DNA of 64,000 nucleotides, from contig NZ_FYDJ01000014.1 in assembly GCF_900187425.1 (NCBI RefSeq), positions 62,001-126,000 of the forward strand, in the 5' to 3' direction. Shown piece after piece: positions 26,113-34,093 of this stretch. The notes beneath the pieces are model-generated. The model had not been told where the DNA came from and did no database searches. It was given only the letters and a program-made list of their open reading frames with translations. Source of the stretch: Pseudomonas sp. Irchel s3h14 (GTDB lineage: Bacteria; Pseudomonadota; Gammaproteobacteria; Pseudomonadales; Pseudomonadaceae). The first letter of the stretch is position 1. The number at the start of each line of letters is the position of its first letter. Position numbers and translations under genes: made by a program.

Positions 26113-26987
26113 TCAATGCACCGACGCACTATCGACTGGATTACCCCGACCTGTCCCTGATCCTCGCGCTGGTGCGCGGCGGCTCTCTGGCCCGGGCGTC
26201 GACGCTGTTGAAGGTCGACGTTTCGACCGTATTTCGCGCCGTGCGCCGACTGGAAGCCGCGCTGGGCCAGCAACTGTTCGAAAAAAGCCGCGCCGGCTAT
26301 TTACCCACCACCTTGGCGCAAACCCTGGCCGAGCAGGCTGAGCGGGCCGAACAGGCGCTGGAGGCGGCGCGCATTGGCGTGGAGCAGGGCGGTGAAGTCA
26401 TCAGCGGCACCGTGCGCCTGACCTGCACCGATTCGGTCCTACAAGGTTTGCTGTTGCCAGCGCTCGCGAAGTTCATGCCCTGCTACCCGGCGCTGACCAT
26501 CGAGCTGAGTACCTCCAACGACTTCGCCAACCTCAGCCGCCGGGATGCCGATATCGCCTTGCGCCTGACCCGCACACCGCCCGAGCACTTGGTCGGCCGG
26601 CGATTGGCCCAGGTTTCCTATCGAGTCTGTGCCAGTGAGACGTATCTGAAATCGGTCGATTCCGAAGATTTGGCTTCGCTGACCTGGATCGCCCCGGACG
26701 ACTTCCTTCCCGATCACCCCACCGTCGCGTGGCGCCGTCAGCAGTTGCCCGGCGTCACACCGGGTTATCGCTGCAACAGCATGTTGTCGGTGACTGAGCT
26801 GGTGCGGGCCGGGCTCGGTGTCGCGGCATTGCCGGACTTCCTCATCGGTGAAGGGCTGCAACCGTTAAGTGAGCCGTTACACGGTTACGACACGGCGCTC
26901 TGGTTGCTGACCCGCCCGGACTGCCGCGCCTTGCGCTCGGTGGTGACGTTGTTCGATGAGTTGGGACGGGCGCTTCGATTGCCTTGA
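26109..26987 (+). CDS. LysR-type transcriptional regulator
   Basis: A 292-residue LysR protein with the DNA-binding helices DLSLILALVRGGSLARASTLLKVDVSTVFRAV near residues 11-42 (quoted as family hallmark) and an effector domain after residue 90. No ATG or GTG fits, so I use the TTG at 26109; another TTG at 26094 in the same frame is possible. It is divergent from the amidotransferase gene, its likely target. Confidence 0.82.
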   Translation: MINAPTHYRLDYPDLSLILALVRGGSLARASTLLKVDVSTVFRAVRRLEAALGQQLFEKSRAGYLPTTLAQTLAEQAERAEQALEAARIGVEQGGEVISGTVRLTCTDSVLQGLLLPALAKFMPCYPALTIELSTSNDFANLSRRDADIALRLTRTPPEHLVGRRLAQVSYRVCASETYLKSVDSEDLASLTWIAPDDFLPDHPTVAWRRQQLPGVTPGYRCNSMLSVTELVRAGLGVAALPDFLIGEGLQPLSEPLHGYDTALWLLTRPDCRALRSVVTLFDELGRALRLP

Positions 26988-26994
26988 GCGAGCG

Positions 26995-27534
26995 CTAAAC
27001 CTTCGGCTGATCTTTGCGCACGAAGTGCTGATGCATTTCCGACGTCAGGCTTTCGATGCGTTCGGTGAGGGCCTTGGTCATTTCGGTGAGCCGGGTGTTT
27101 TGTTCGAGCAACTCCAGCAGTTGCGCGGTGTTCTGCGCCGCTTGCGCCTGACGTTCACTGTTGGCGACGGCCAGGGTTTCGCGGTGCAGGGCGTCGGCGT
27201 CGGACTGGGCTTTATCCCGCGCCGCCTGACGGGTCTGGGCCAGCAGAATCAACGGCGCGGCATACGCCGATTGCAGGCTGAACGCCAGGTTGAGCAGGAT
27301 GAACGGGTAGAGATCGAAGTGCGCCACGCCAAACAGATTGAGGCAAACCCATAACACCACGATCAGCGTCTGCGCACCGAGAAAGGTCGGCGTGCCGAAG
27401 AACCGCGCGAAGGCCTCGGCACGCAGGGCAAACTTGTCGTTGCCAAAGGTAGGCGCCAAGTGTGCATGGGCGCGATGAAAACGCAGATGGTCGACGGGGA
27501 GGGCGGGTTGAGTGTCGGAAGTCGTGGTGGTCAT
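26995..27534 (-). CDS. DUF1003 membrane protein
   Basis: A 179-residue inner-membrane protein of the DUF1003 family. Two membrane helices occupy about residues 48-95 (FLGAQTLIVVLWVCLNL and YPFILLNLAFSLQSAYAAPLIL), with the family pattern FDLYPFILLNLAFSLQSAYAAP. A C-terminal coiled coil follows (LLELLEQNTRLTEMTKALTERI). Function unknown. The gene is next to, and on the same strand as, the TetR gene upstream, 139 bases away. Confidence 0.88.
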   Translation of the reverse strand: MTTTTSDTQPALPVDHLRFHRAHAHLAPTFGNDKFALRAEAFARFFGTPTFLGAQTLIVVLWVCLNLFGVAHFDLYPFILLNLAFSLQSAYAAPLILLAQTRQAARDKAQSDADALHRETLAVANSERQAQAAQNTAQLLELLEQNTRLTEMTKALTERIESLTSEMHQHFVRKDQPKV

Positions 27535-27673
27535 GGTGCTCTCTGCATGGCGCTGGGACTGAGGCTCACTATAGCCCCAGCGCCAGTTTCATTCTGAAAC
27601 ACATTGCGGAGTTTTATTCCGCGCTATTGATCACCACTAAAGCGGCGGACATTGTCATTTATTGCAACTCGAT

Positions 27674-28282
27674 TTAGAGCTGATAGCAGGCCAGAAACAT
27701 GTCCAGCGCCGACTCCACAACAGTGGTTTGCATCTCGGCTGACAGGCCGGGCAGGCCCATGGAAATCTGTGGCCAGAACGCAAAGGATTTGAGCATTCCC
27801 TGAATCTGTTGTGCAGCGAATTCGGGGGCGACCGGTTTCAAACGGCCATCGGCCTGAGCGGCGCGGATCCACACGGTCAGGCCTTCTTCGCGCTCACCCA
27901 TTCGGGCGACCATGTTCTGGGCGCGCTCGGGGGAATGGATGGTGGCGGCGATGGCTACCCGCGCCAGGTCGAGAAAATTGTCATCGCCCAGCATCTGCAA
28001 TTTCGCCATCAACATCCGGCGCATCTGATCGCGCAGCGGCAGGTCAGGGTGGTAGGGCGTTTCCTGTTCTGACATCACCCGCGCCCACAATTGATTGAGG
28101 ATTTCGGCGAACAACTCTTCCTTGCTGGGGAAGTGGTTGTACACCGTGCGCTTCGACACGCCGGCGGTGGCAGCGATCTTGTCCATGCTGGTGATGTCGA
28201 AACCGTTGGCACGGAATTCGGCAATCGCCGCCTGAATGATGGCTTCGCGTTTTCGGTCGGTGAGGCGCTGTGGAGCTGTCAT
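27674..28282 (-). CDS. TetR/AcrR family repressor
   Basis: A 202-residue TetR repressor. The HTH lies at about residues 27-52 (FDITSMDKIAATAGVSKRTVYNHFPSKEELF, split), followed by an all-helical ligand domain. Two matching palindromes in the upstream region (28313-28328 and 28360-28375) are its probable operators, which implies self-repression and control of the divergent metallo-hydrolase. The start is the ATG complementary to 28280-28282. Confidence 0.92.
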   Translation of the reverse strand: MTAPQRLTDRKREAIIQAAIAEFRANGFDITSMDKIAATAGVSKRTVYNHFPSKEELFAEILNQLWARVMSEQETPYHPDLPLRDQMRRMLMAKLQMLGDDNFLDLARVAIAATIHSPERAQNMVARMGEREEGLTVWIRAAQADGRLKPVAPEFAAQQIQGMLKSFAFWPQISMGLPGLSAEMQTTVVESALDMFLACYQL

Positions 28283-28312
28283 AAGTACGCTTCGGCAGGA
28301 AAAAGTGAGAAT

Positions 28313-28328
28313 TACACTTGGCAGTTTA
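28313..28328. promoter_or_regulatory. Candidate TetR operator, site 2
   Basis: TACACTTGGCAGTTTA agrees with the perfect site at 28360-28375 in 13 of 16 positions. The two sites start 47 bases apart, in the region shared by the TetR and metallo-hydrolase genes. Confidence 0.65.
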
Positions 28329-28359
28329 CTTGTGATCGGGTTTGATGCAACCTAGAAAC

Positions 28360-28375
28360 TACACTGTGCAGTGTA
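28360..28375. promoter_or_regulatory. Candidate TetR operator, site 1
   Basis: TACACTG-TG-CAGTGTA is a perfect dyad with a 2-base centre, the typical form of a TetR-family operator. It lies 77 bases upstream of the TetR start codon. Confidence 0.75.
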
Positions 28376-28495
28376 ATGTTTTGTTAATCCTGCGCAGTGA
28401 ACAATAGATCTCCGGCTGATGCGTGCGTGCCTTGGCCATTTATCGTCCCAAGCGGAAAACCGCGAATCATGTGGTTTTCCTGGAGTCATTCAGTC

Positions 28496-29554
28496 ATGGC
28501 CACTTCAACTTCCCCTGCGGACAACGCCTCCACGCCTGAAGCATCCCGTCAGGCAGAAGGGCACTTCCGAAACCATGCGCCCGTGCAACGTGAAGGCTTT
28601 CGCAAAATGGTGCGCATCATGTGGAACATGATCTTCCACAAACCGCGTAACACCCGCCCGACGGTGCCTGTCCCGGTGCAAACCCTGACTCAGGCAGCCT
28701 TGATCGCCGCCCCCAATCACAGCGTTTACCGCCTCGGCCATTCCACCGTACTGCTGAAACTGCGGGACAAATTCTGGATCACCGACCCGGTCTTCGCCGA
28801 GCGCGCCTCACCGGTGCAATGGGCCGGCCCCAAGCGTTTTCACCAGCCACCGATCAGCCTTGAAGAGTTACCGCCGATCGAAGCGGTGATCCTGTCCCAC
28901 GATCACTACGACCACCTCGATTATCAAGCGGTGCTCAAACTGGCGGACAAGGCCAAGTACTTCCTCACACCGCTGGGTGTCGGTGACACCCTGATCAAGT
29001 GGGGCATCGACGCCAGTAAGGTCCGTCAACTGGACTGGTGGCAAGGTACTGAGGTCGACGGTATTCAGTTCATCGCCACGCCATCGCAACATTTTTCTGG
29101 TCGAGGTCTGTTTGATGGCAACAGCACGCTGTGGGCCTCGTGGGTGATGATCGACGGCGACACGCGGATCTTCTTCAGCGGCGACAGTGGTTATTTCGAC
29201 GGCTTCAAACGCATCGGCGAACAGTACGGCCCATTCGACCTGACACTCATGGAAACCGGTGCCTACAACGTCGAGTGGCCTCATGTTCACATGCAGCCGG
29301 AGCAAACCCTGCAAGCACACATCGACCTTAAAGGCCGCTGGTTACTGCCGATTCACAACGGCACCTTCGATTTGTCGATGCACGCCTGGTTCGAGCCCTT
29401 CGACCGGATTCTGGCGTTGGCCTGGGAGCGGAATGTTTCGATTACCACGCCGCAGATGGGTCAGGCGTTCAATATGATGTATCCGCAACGGGGTGGAGCC
29501 TGGTGGTCGGAGATGGAAAACGTTGGCGATCAGGTGGAACCTCAGAACGCTTGA
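28496..29554 (+). CDS. MBL-fold metallo-hydrolase (NAPE-PLD/UlaG-like)
   Basis: A 352-residue metallo-beta-lactamase-fold enzyme. The metal-binding signature is SHDHYDHLDY, followed by TPSQHFSGRGLFDGN and the aspartate in FFSGDSGYFDG, then LPIHNGTFDLS. That set resembles the NAPE-hydrolysing phospholipase D/RomA group. Substrate unknown. I chose the ATG at 28496 with GGAG 11 bases upstream; an in-frame ATG at 28469 is the alternative. The divergent TetR repressor and its operators suggest it is an inducible detoxification enzyme. Confidence 0.88.
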   Translation: MATSTSPADNASTPEASRQAEGHFRNHAPVQREGFRKMVRIMWNMIFHKPRNTRPTVPVPVQTLTQAALIAAPNHSVYRLGHSTVLLKLRDKFWITDPVFAERASPVQWAGPKRFHQPPISLEELPPIEAVILSHDHYDHLDYQAVLKLADKAKYFLTPLGVGDTLIKWGIDASKVRQLDWWQGTEVDGIQFIATPSQHFSGRGLFDGNSTLWASWVMIDGDTRIFFSGDSGYFDGFKRIGEQYGPFDLTLMETGAYNVEWPHVHMQPEQTLQAHIDLKGRWLLPIHNGTFDLSMHAWFEPFDRILALAWERNVSITTPQMGQAFNMMYPQRGGAWWSEMENVGDQVEPQNA

Positions 29555-29605
29555 TAACGTGCTGCCGGGCCGACCCGCGGGAGCGGCCCGAGGTTCACAT
29601 CTAAA

Positions 29606-29866
29606 CTAGCTGCGTTCATCCTGTAGCAGGTTTAGATATTCCGAGATCTTTGCCACGGTCAAATCGCGAAATTTTCCGCGGAGCATTTCATTCAGCTCCT
29701 CCTGAGACAGTCCGAGCTTTTGTGCCGCCTCAGTCTTACTCAGCCGACCGGTTTCGAGAAATATGCCAATCTTCATAACGTATTCAGATTTGGCCCGCAT
29801 CTCACCCGCATCGGGATATCCCAGCGCCTCATAAACACAGCTGTCGCTTCCATTGACTTCACTCAT
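29606..29866 (-). CDS. XRE/HigA2-like antitoxin-type protein
   Basis: An 86-residue helix-turn-helix protein. The DNA-binding part is GRLSKTEAAQKLGLSQEELNEMLRGKF near residues 43-70, like the small XRE regulators (COG5606) that act as antitoxins for Gp49/HigB-like toxins. No such toxin gene is next to it. The ATG complementary to 29864-29866 has GAGGAG 7 bases upstream. It follows the other XRE-like gene in an operon. Confidence 0.8.
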   Translation of the reverse strand: MSEVNGSDSCVYEALGYPDAGEMRAKSEYVMKIGIFLETGRLSKTEAAQKLGLSQEELNEMLRGKFRDLTVAKISEYLNLLQDERS

Positions 29867-29877
29867 TCGCTGACTCC

Positions 29878-30195
29878 TCACTCAACCATCGCATAATCCG
29901 CCCGCCCCACCGGATCAGGCGTCGACCCTTTCACATTCATCCCTCGACCCGGCGCAAACCCCGGGAAGAACACCAACCCCTCCGATTCAAACCGATAAGC
30001 CAGCGCCAGCCGCGTAACATCTAGCACGTCGCGTTCATCCTCAAATCGCTGGATAGCGTCCACCGAAACCCCGGATTCCCGAGACAGTTCCTCCACACTC
30101 CAACCCAGCATCGCTCGGGCCTGAACGCTATGCGCGGGGGTGAATTGGAAAAGGGCGATACGTTCCAGGGTGATTTTCATCGCATGAGAGGCCAT
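29878..30195 (-). CDS. XRE-like helix-turn-helix regulator
   Basis: A 105-residue protein with an XRE helix-turn-helix: HSVQARAMLGWSVEELSRESGVSVDAIQRFE (split) at about residues 22-52. The C-terminal part (RFESEGLVFFPG) is common to small chromosomal XRE repressors. The ATG complementary to 30193-30195 has CGGAGAA in front. It ends 11 bases before the next XRE-like gene, so both form a small operon. Confidence 0.82.
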   Translation of the reverse strand: MASHAMKITLERIALFQFTPAHSVQARAMLGWSVEELSRESGVSVDAIQRFEDERDVLDVTRLALAYRFESEGLVFFPGFAPGRGMNVKGSTPDPVGRADYAMVE

Positions 30196-30288
30196 GGTGT
30201 TCTCCGGGCTCAAGAGTGCTGATTCAAAAAATACTGTGTTTTTGTACAGTTGTTTTGAGCGCGGATCAACCTCATTTTTTGATCGGTT

Positions 30289-31056
30289 CTATCTCGTCCC
30301 GTCCAGCCAGGTCGTTGGCGCCTGTCCCAGTACGCGGCGGAACATCGTTGAGAACGCTGCCGGGCTGTCATAGCCAAAATCCAGGGCAATCCGCGTCACC
30401 GGCTCGCCCACCACCAGCCGCGCCAGAGCCAGTACCACGCAAGCCCGCTGCCGCCATTGGCTGAAACTCAGGCCAGTCTGTTGGCGGAACAGGCGATTGA
30501 AGGTGCGCAGACTGATATGCAACTGATCGGCCCATTGCTGTGGCGACTGGTGAGCGTCGGGCCGCTGCACAAAGCCCTGGCACAACGCGAGCAAGCGCGC
30601 ATCGACGGGCAGCGGAATGTGCAACGGCAGGTGAGTGCTGCGCGCCAGTTCATGCAGCAGCAAGCCGATCAGCGTGCCGTCGCGCCCGCGCTCGTCATAC
30701 GCCAGCGGGATTTCCACCGCCTCCATCAGCAAATGCCGCATCAACGGCGAAACGCTGATCACCTGGCAGCGATCCCCCAGATCCACCGCTCCCGGCTCGA
30801 TATACACACTGCGAGTACTCACCCCCAGCATCAGCACCTCGTGCGCCACTCCCGCCGGAATCCACACCGCCCGCTGTGGCGGCACCACCCAGTTGCCGTC
30901 GTGCGTGCTGACCTGCATCACCCCGGTGGCGCCGTACAGCAATTGCGCCCGCCGATGTGTATGACGAGGCAACAAATGGCTGTGGGAATAATCCGTACCG
31001 ATGGCCACCACCGGCCGTGGCGTGTGGTCCAGCAGATCAATCGAAACATTGCGCAT
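30289..31056 (-). CDS. AraC family transcriptional regulator
   Basis: A 255-residue AraC regulator with an N-terminal cupin domain (HLLPRHTHRRAQLLYGATG, VPPQRAVWIPAGVAHEV) and a C-terminal double HTH (ISLRTFNRLFRQQTGLSFSQW, ALDFGYDSPAAFSTMFRRVLGQAP). This layout is typical of repressors or activators of neighbouring transport genes. The start complementary to 31054-31056 (MRNVSIDLLDH) suits the cupin. It is divergent from the TauE/SafE-like gene 110 bases away. Confidence 0.9.
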   Translation of the reverse strand: MRNVSIDLLDHTPRPVVAIGTDYSHSHLLPRHTHRRAQLLYGATGVMQVSTHDGNWVVPPQRAVWIPAGVAHEVLMLGVSTRSVYIEPGAVDLGDRCQVISVSPLMRHLLMEAVEIPLAYDERGRDGTLIGLLLHELARSTHLPLHIPLPVDARLLALCQGFVQRPDAHQSPQQWADQLHISLRTFNRLFRQQTGLSFSQWRQRACVVLALARLVVGEPVTRIALDFGYDSPAAFSTMFRRVLGQAPTTWLDGTR

Positions 31057-31166
31057 CGAGCAGCCCCAGCGGTTGGCGTAAACGCAAACATTATTGGCTG
31101 ACTTGCTGAAGCAGGCCAAGGCGCATCGTTCTATCGTCGACCGCTCTCAACCAATGGACGACACCG

Positions 31167-31982
31167 ATGTTCTATCTCCTGCTGGCACTCTTCGGCTGCA
31201 TGACCGGCATCACCGCCGTGCTGTTCGGCTTCGGCGGCGGCTTCGTCGTTGTGCCATTGCTCTACCGCATGCTCATGACCAGCCACGGCACAGACGATCC
31301 CGTTAGCCAATCGGCGATGCACATTGCTGTGGCAACCTCGACCTGCGTGATGATCGTCAACGCAACGATCGCTACCGGAAAGCACCGACGCGCCGGTAAT
31401 CTCATTCGTCATTACCTGTGGCCGTTGGGCGGGTTTATCGGCGTGGGCGCGGTAGTCGGCGCCGTAGCGGCGATGTGGGCAAGTGGCGAGGTGATTCGCT
31501 ATGCCTTCATCGCGTACCTGGGCGTGACCATCGCGGATTGCCTGTTGCGACGCGGCTTTCTTACAGCGTCCGACACCGCCATCCCACGGCAATTGGGAAG
31601 GGCAGAAGTGTCTGGTGGCGGTGTAGGAATCGGCACCATCGCCACGTTTCTCGGCGTAGGCGGCAGCGTCATGACCGTGCCGTTGTTGCGGCGTTGCGGG
31701 TTGAGCATGTCCCAGGCGACGTCCATGGCCAATCCGCTCAGTTTGCCCGTGGCGCTGGCCGGGACGCTGACTTACATGGCCATGGCCGGCTTCACCGAGT
31801 TTGATCTTGGGCCGTGGTTTGTCGGTTATGTGGATCTGCTGGCGTTTGCGGTATTGACGGTGGGGTCGCTGGTGGGGATTCGATTGGCTACGCCTTGGAT
31901 CGGGCGGATACCGGATCGAACCCATGCGCGGGTGTATATCGGTTTGCTGGTTTTGGTGATGCTTGGTATGTGGGTCAAGTAG
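31167..31982 (+). CDS. Sulfite exporter TauE/SafE (TSUP) family protein
   Basis: A 271-residue integral membrane protein of the TSUP family. The twin motifs at the start of each half are seen: GFGGGFVVVPLLY near residue 22 and FLGVGGSVMTVPLL near 170. TSUP proteins move sulfite, sulfonates or other organosulfur compounds; the substrate here is unknown. The AraC gene upstream is divergent and its probable regulator. The gene ends just where the accessory block begins. Confidence 0.88.
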   Translation: MFYLLLALFGCMTGITAVLFGFGGGFVVVPLLYRMLMTSHGTDDPVSQSAMHIAVATSTCVMIVNATIATGKHRRAGNLIRHYLWPLGGFIGVGAVVGAVAAMWASGEVIRYAFIAYLGVTIADCLLRRGFLTASDTAIPRQLGRAEVSGGGVGIGTIATFLGVGGSVMTVPLLRRCGLSMSQATSMANPLSLPVALAGTLTYMAMAGFTEFDLGPWFVGYVDLLAFAVLTVGSLVGIRLATPWIGRIPDRTHARVYIGLLVLVMLGMWVK

Positions 31983-32097
31983 GGTTGGAAGCGACTGGAA
32001 GAAGTTCAAGGAACTGCGCAAGATTGCGCTAGATCGTTTTTGCCAAGGTGTTCTTGCCGATGAAAAAGCGATTGCCCAACTAGTGCGGCAGGACTGA
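31963..32097 (+). pseudogene. Gene remnant upstream of the DUF6933-like gene
   Basis: A reading frame without a good start covers 31963-32097 (only a TTG at 31963, no ribosome-binding site) and ends in TGA. Its protein-like part, from 31996, reads WKKFKELRKIALDRFCQ, then GVLADEKAIAQLVRQD. That composition is helical and coherent, unlike random DNA. It overlaps the end of the TSUP gene, so it seems to be the tail of a broken gene left at the edge of the accessory block. Identity unknown. Confidence 0.5.
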
Positions 32098-32131
32098 GAG
32101 TCGCACAACGTATCGAATTAAGGGACCAAGG

Positions 32132-32836
32132 ATGTTGATCTTCAACTGCACCGACGCCGCGAGCAAATTCTTCAGCCGCGTCCACAAGGGCAAGAAAATT
32201 ACCTCGGTGGAGAAACCACCATCGCCCACTATCGAAGATGATGAGCAAGGTGAGCTCGCCGAGCAGTGGCTGGTCCATGCCATCACCGTGCAACGTAAGC
32301 ACGTGCTGTTTGTCATCCATGTTGAAACCCGTTACTGCATGATTTTTGCCGATGCAAAAAAGGCCGACGTCGAAGGTTTTGTTCAACGCTTTTCTAGTCG
32401 CTGGGTTGATGGCCTGATGCAAGATGCGTTGCACCATGACGTTCTGCAATGGGTTGGTTACGACGGCATGCTGGAGCGCCTCAATGGATGCTGCCGCCAG
32501 TACAGGCTATACAAACGCGGCCATCGCAGTGCTCAGGGCCACATAGGCGAAATCGCCTGGATCTTTGAGGATTACGCCGCAGAGTGGGGTTGTTTACCGC
32601 CAGACGAGATCATGGCAGGTCGCTTTGACGCGAAGATGAACCGCTTCATTAGAGGCAGCAAAAACGTCAAAGGTTATTTAGTGCCGGATGAGGAGATGAT
32701 GGCTCACTGGATGCGTCAGTACTGTGGACTCGACGAGCCTGGCATCCAGGCCGCACGCAATCGACGTGATGAAGTAAAACGAGAAATGCGGGAGCTGGAA
32801 GCGGCCTACACGAAGCAGGGCCAGCCACCGCAATAA
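32132..32836 (+). CDS. DUF6933-like protein in the accessory block
   Basis: A 234-residue soluble protein that opens MLIFNCTDAASKFFSRVHKG, which I match to the DUF6933 family (medium confidence). The C-terminal 25 residues form a charged helix (RRDEVKREMRELEAAYTK). Function unknown. It lies in the accessory block with McrBC, and faces the next gene on the opposite strand 14 bases away. Confidence 0.7.
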   Translation: MLIFNCTDAASKFFSRVHKGKKITSVEKPPSPTIEDDEQGELAEQWLVHAITVQRKHVLFVIHVETRYCMIFADAKKADVEGFVQRFSSRWVDGLMQDALHHDVLQWVGYDGMLERLNGCCRQYRLYKRGHRSAQGHIGEIAWIFEDYAAEWGCLPPDEIMAGRFDAKMNRFIRGSKNVKGYLVPDEEMMAHWMRQYCGLDEPGIQAARNRRDEVKREMRELEAAYTKQGQPPQ

Positions 32837-32850
32837 TGCTGTGAAGCAAG

Positions 32851-33840
32851 TTACGTGTCCGCCAACCCCGGCGCTTCCCGAACAATAAAGTGATCCAGGT
32901 TCTCAATATTCGCACTGAACACCCCGAACGTCTGCTCGGGGTTTTTCTTGCTCGGCACCTGCTTCAACTCCGGCGTCACACCATAAAAGAAGCAATACAA
33001 CTCTTTCCCACTCTCACTGGCGTGCTTGATCTCTTCCAGAAACGCTTTGCGCTTGCGGTAGTTGTCGATCAGCTTTTTGCTCAAGTAAACGTTGACTGAA
33101 TAAGGCTTCTTCTTCGCCTCGTCCGGATGCTTGAACCAGACCTTCTGTTCGAAATCGATACGAAAGCTCTGCGTGTAATCCTTGATCTCCTTGATCTTGC
33201 CCCAGTAAATCAGCCCCTTGTTGTCCTGCAAATACTCGATCTTCTTGAAGAACGACCCATAAGGCGCCGTGTGCTCACCAATCTTCAGCGGCATGCGCTT
33301 GAGCAACTCCTTGTCCTCGAAGTTCGACACAAAACACTCCACCGGGTGAGCGAAGACACTGGTCTTGTCTGGTGCCGACTCGCGGCTTTCGTGTTCGACA
33401 TCACTGGCCGCTGAAGGCGGTTTCGGATCGTTCCGCATCACGTCAGCCGCCACCGCCGGGTTCGATGGTTTACGCACATACTCACGCCGCGTCAGCAACA
33501 GCTCCGACGGGAAATGCTCCTCGCGACTGTCATCCGTTTCCGCACCGTCCGCGTCCACACCTGACGCCGACGCCTTGAGACTGACATAAGGACAATCCGC
33601 CACATGCCGGGTGCTGGGCGTGTTCTTGAAGTGTGGGGTACGGACGTAATTCACGTTTTTGGCGTTGAACGTCGTCAACACATTCGCCGCATCGAATGCC
33701 AAACGACAGGCATCGTTGGGGCACTGGAAGTGTTCCTTGGCGGAATCGAAATCCATGGTTTCGTCGAAATTCAAATCGCGCACGTCATAGATCGACAGCT
33801 TGTCGTCGAGGCTGAGGCAGTAGGCGAGGTCGAATTTCAT
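32851..33840 (-). CDS. Unrecognised zinc-finger-like protein next to McrBC
   Basis: A 329-residue protein of unknown family. The N-terminal part has a possible zinc site: Cys40-x4-Cys45, His70, His79-x3-Cys83, reminiscent of the finger in CoiA-like proteins. A low-complexity acidic stretch (residues about 92-160) links it to a beta-rich C-terminal domain (KKIEYLQDNKGLIYWGKIKEI). It is divergent from mcrB across a 253-base spacer, so it may share its promoter region. A role in the restriction system is a guess from position. Confidence 0.7.
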   Translation of the reverse strand: MKFDLAYCLSLDDKLSIYDVRDLNFDETMDFDSAKEHFQCPNDACRLAFDAANVLTTFNAKNVNYVRTPHFKNTPSTRHVADCPYVSLKASASGVDADGAETDDSREEHFPSELLLTRREYVRKPSNPAVAADVMRNDPKPPSAASDVEHESRESAPDKTSVFAHPVECFVSNFEDKELLKRMPLKIGEHTAPYGSFFKKIEYLQDNKGLIYWGKIKEIKDYTQSFRIDFEQKVWFKHPDEAKKKPYSVNVYLSKKLIDNYRKRKAFLEEIKHASESGKELYCFFYGVTPELKQVPSKKNPEQTFGVFSANIENLDHFIVREAPGLADT

Positions 33841-34093
33841 GGGGTATCGGGCTCTTTGAGGGGATCGTTTTTATAGTCGCTAAGCGCTCGTCCTGCACAG
33901 CTTTTTCAACAGCGCGATCTACTTCTCTGTGCGGCTTTACCAGTGATGGCAATGTAGCTACCGTTGTAGGATAAATTTCCTGCGGCTGTGCGCTATTTCC
34001 TACGTCGAGTTTCGGTTTCTGCAACCCGTGTCGACCATGATCGAGCCGCACCCCGCGATGACCATTTGCTCACGTAGCAAGGATAGCGACTCG

